Shown: piece after piece, positions 62,247 to 64,000 of the stretch
Layout: every line of letters starts with the position of its first letter
How positions within the stretch are numbered: position 1 is the stretch's first letter
DNA from: GCA-002708315 sp964460905
GTDB lineage: Bacteria > Bacteroidota > Bacteroidia > Bacteroidales > F082
Assembly (NCBI GenBank): GCA_964460905.1
Contig: CAYWRM010000020.1
Span: 8,032-72,031 of the forward strand
Length of the DNA: 64,000 bases
Direction: 5' to 3'
The notes under the pieces: model-generated
The model's input: only the letters and a program-made list of their open reading frames with translations
Databases searched by the model: none
What the model was told of the DNA's origin: nothing
Position numbers and translations under genes: made by a program

Positions 62247-63806
62247 TTATTGATAGGCAATTTTATTAACATAGAAAACAACTCTGGTAGATTGTTCGCT
62301 CAAAGTGCGATTTTTTATTTTTTGGTACCCATAAATTAAAAAATAATCACCATACCAATTTACTATATGATTATTCTCATCTTGAGATATTCTATCCTGA
62401 GGAAATTTAGTGCCGATTTTCATTTTCGATCTATCAATATCTACCGGCCCCTCAATTGTTTGCGCAACAATATAACCATTATTAATATATGCTGAAGTTA
62501 TATAATTATCATCCTTAAAAGCTACTGAATTTCGATTAGTAGAATATGTTAAAATATCCTCTATAACAAAATCATTATCCCACAATAAAACTCCATTTGA
62601 CGAAAAACTAACAATTATAACATCATAAAATTCATACCCACTGAATATATTATATGTATATGGATATGGTCGTCCATAAAAATCATAATCCATTCGGGTT
62701 TCTTTTTTATAATAAGGTCTGTAAGCTTCAACTGACAATATAAACTCATTATCTGAAGATTTAATTAATAGGGGTTCAATAAGCATAAATGATGCAGAAA
62801 CAAACTGTTTACCGCGTGAATATTGTGTAGTATCTTCGGGTAATTTTATAGTAGAAATATCCTGAAGTCTTATTGCACCTGCAATATTATTGAAGGCCAT
62901 AAAGTCATAATATTTTAATATTTCCTGTTTGCCATCTTTTATTTTAAGAAAAAATAAGCCTACACTTTTTGCTTCCAAATCATCCTCAATATCTTTAAAA
63001 GATAATGTACGACCTGTTATGATATCATACGTACCAAATATGTAGAGTTCATTATTTTTTTGTGATAAAAAAGAAAACTTTCTAAAATACTTTATTGCTT
63101 CATTTCCTTTAATATCAATTTCTGAAAGTTTCTTACCATCTACAGAATATGTAAATAATTGATCAGTAATATACCTTCGATCTCTATTTTGCTTAATTGC
63201 AATATAAAATTTACTATTATTCTTATCAGCATATATAGCTTCAATAATTCCTGGAACACCTTCATCAATGTGGATCGGATTTACATCCCCATTATTAAGA
63301 TTAATAAAAACGAGATCCGTAAAATGCTTTTTCAAATTTAAAGCAAGACAGGCAGTCTTACCAATAATATCAAACCCAGCCACCTCTGCCTTTAAAGGTA
63401 TTGATCCTGCTATTGTGGCAAATGATTGCTTTTTTATATTATATGTTATAATCTCATAGTAGCCATATTCAAATTTCTCACTATTAATATTCTTAAATAA
63501 AAAGTATATATATCCATTATTACTTTGAGAAGATATAAACTCAATTTTATCATTAAGCGGGACAAACTTCAGCCAAATCTGTTTCAGGCTTGTATCAAAT
63601 AAACCAAAGTACCATTTTCGTTTATTTTCCTTATTAACTTCTAAAGTTTCGTAGAAAATTAACATCCCATCATTACCAATTGTTTCAACATGAAATTGCT
63701 CAACATCTATATTCGACGGAACCTCAATACGCACTGCATCAAGATCTTGAGCAATACCAAATTGCACAATCATCAATAGTATGATTATTAGTATTTTTTT
63801 TAACAT
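62247..63806 (-). CDS. Secreted strand-rich protein of unknown function
   Basis: 519 residues. Signal peptide ends at GIAQ. Many strand-turn units (GMLIFYETLEVNKENKRKWYFGLF, FYIAIKQNRDRRYITDQLFTYSVDGKKLSEI) suggest a beta-propeller; a Tyr/Pro patch (YPYTYNIFSGYEFY) lies in the C-terminal third. No T9SS domain. No family recognised. Confidence 0.7.
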   Translation of the reverse strand: MLKKILIIILLMIVQFGIAQDLDAVRIEVPSNIDVEQFHVETIGNDGMLIFYETLEVNKENKRKWYFGLFDTSLKQIWLKFVPLNDKIEFISSQSNNGYIYFLFKNINSEKFEYGYYEIITYNIKKQSFATIAGSIPLKAEVAGFDIIGKTACLALNLKKHFTDLVFINLNNGDVNPIHIDEGVPGIIEAIYADKNNSKFYIAIKQNRDRRYITDQLFTYSVDGKKLSEIDIKGNEAIKYFRKFSFLSQKNNELYIFGTYDIITGRTLSFKDIEDDLEAKSVGLFFLKIKDGKQEILKYYDFMAFNNIAGAIRLQDISTIKLPEDTTQYSRGKQFVSASFMLIEPLLIKSSDNEFILSVEAYRPYYKKETRMDYDFYGRPYPYTYNIFSGYEFYDVIIVSFSSNGVLLWDNDFVIEDILTYSTNRNSVAFKDDNYITSAYINNGYIVAQTIEGPVDIDRSKMKIGTKFPQDRISQDENNHIVNWYGDYFLIYGYQKIKNRTLSEQSTRVVFYVNKIAYQ

Positions 63807-63863
63807 TATTCAAGCATGTTTATATTCTTGTTAAGAATATTAAAGTATAAAATTACAAAAAAA

Positions 63864-63896
63864 AAATCCTGTCAACTAATAAAGTTAACAGGATTT
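63864..63896 (-). terminator. Terminator of the leftward gene at the window edge
   Basis: AAATCCTGTCAACT (63864-63877) pairs with AGTTAACAGGATTT (63883-63896), 13 of 14, followed on the - strand by a long T run (A run at 63857-63866 on +). It ends the T9SS gene whose last codons are at 63921-64000. Confidence 0.75.
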
Positions 63897-63920
63897 ATGA
63901 TTATAAATAAATTATCTAAT

Positions 63921-64000
63921 CTATCTAACTGTTAATTTGCCAATAGATTTTATTCCGCTATTACTAATAGTTTCAACTATATATAATCCGCTACTTAATG
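63921..64000 (-). CDS. C-terminal end of a T9SS cargo protein (partial)
   Basis: Only the last 25 full codons are inside the window, reading LSSGLYIVETISNSGIKSIG and ending KLTVR. This is the final GLYIVET...K strand pair of a type A T9SS sorting domain. The rest of the gene lies beyond 64000. Confidence 0.75.
   Translation of the reverse strand, partial: LSSGLYIVETISNSGIKSIGKLTVR

Noticed and set aside
1..64000. tRNA or rRNA genes
   Set aside because: No cloverleaf-like T-arm/CCA patterns or rRNA segments were noticed on either strand by eye; a covariance-model scan would settle it.

Overview
The window is AT-rich and comes from a member of the Bacteroidota. Promoters follow the TTG-N19-TAnnTTTG pattern read by the short Bacteroidota housekeeping sigma factor, which is itself encoded at 10712-11575. 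Several secreted proteins end in type IX secretion (T9SS) sorting domains. There is a tyrosine-ammonia-lyase/aryl-polyene type cluster and a split RHS locus. A 100-N gap (26015-26114) shows this is a scaffold. I cannot place it below phylum with confidence; a free-living Bacteroidales/Marinilabiliales-like organism is a guess.

Layout. (1) 1-7493: a TetR regulator whose operator overlaps its promoter, a LolA-like periplasmic protein, three FtsX/MacB-type permeases, a LolD-type ATPase and an outer-membrane barrel, which together look like one envelope export system. (2) 7542-15915: housekeeping genes (DUF308-like membrane protein, rpsO, pnp, rpoD, rpe, a thioesterase, pepD) and one secreted protein of unknown function. 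(3) 16065-19066: a tiny basic protein, a lipoprotein and a TonB-dependent receptor with His-rich stretches. (4) 19421-27431: acyltransferase, tyrosine ammonia-lyase, ketoreductase, ketosynthase, acyl carrier protein, LpxL-like acyltransferase and O-methyltransferase, which fit flexirubin/aryl-polyene synthesis; a GxxExxY gene and a 130-bp tandem repeat array with the assembly gap interrupt it. (5) 27835-40908: secreted, T9SS and trimeric head/coiled-coil proteins leading into a two-gene RHS locus.

(6) 40506-56427 is the most interesting part. A 7,949-bp element is present as two head-to-tail copies that look identical. It sits inside the 3' end of the rhs gene, exactly at the codons for GQAGGGDN, the border between the conserved RHS shell and its variable C-terminal tip. 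A 24-bp core containing those codons occurs at all three junctions. The left end of the element supplies a new in-frame tip with two small membrane proteins behind it. The body carries an XRE regulator, a CHC2/Toprim/P-loop primase, TTCACA iterons, two overlapping tyrosine recombinases and an ORF6N protein. The right end is about 700 bp of dense dyad symmetry ending in an outward promoter and a 26-codon leader that runs in frame through the core into the displaced original tip (56327-56818), behind which lie that tip's own small membrane and lipoprotein genes. I read this as an integrative element that swaps RHS tips by site-specific recombination and keeps the old tip module expressed.

(7) 56823-64000: the old tip's partner genes, a REP-associated tyrosine transposase between two hairpins, a MORN-repeat protein and a leftward set (DUF2795-like protein, cobalamin adenosyltransferase, ABC ATPase, methyltransferase, secreted protein), ending in the last codons of a T9SS cargo gene cut by the window edge.
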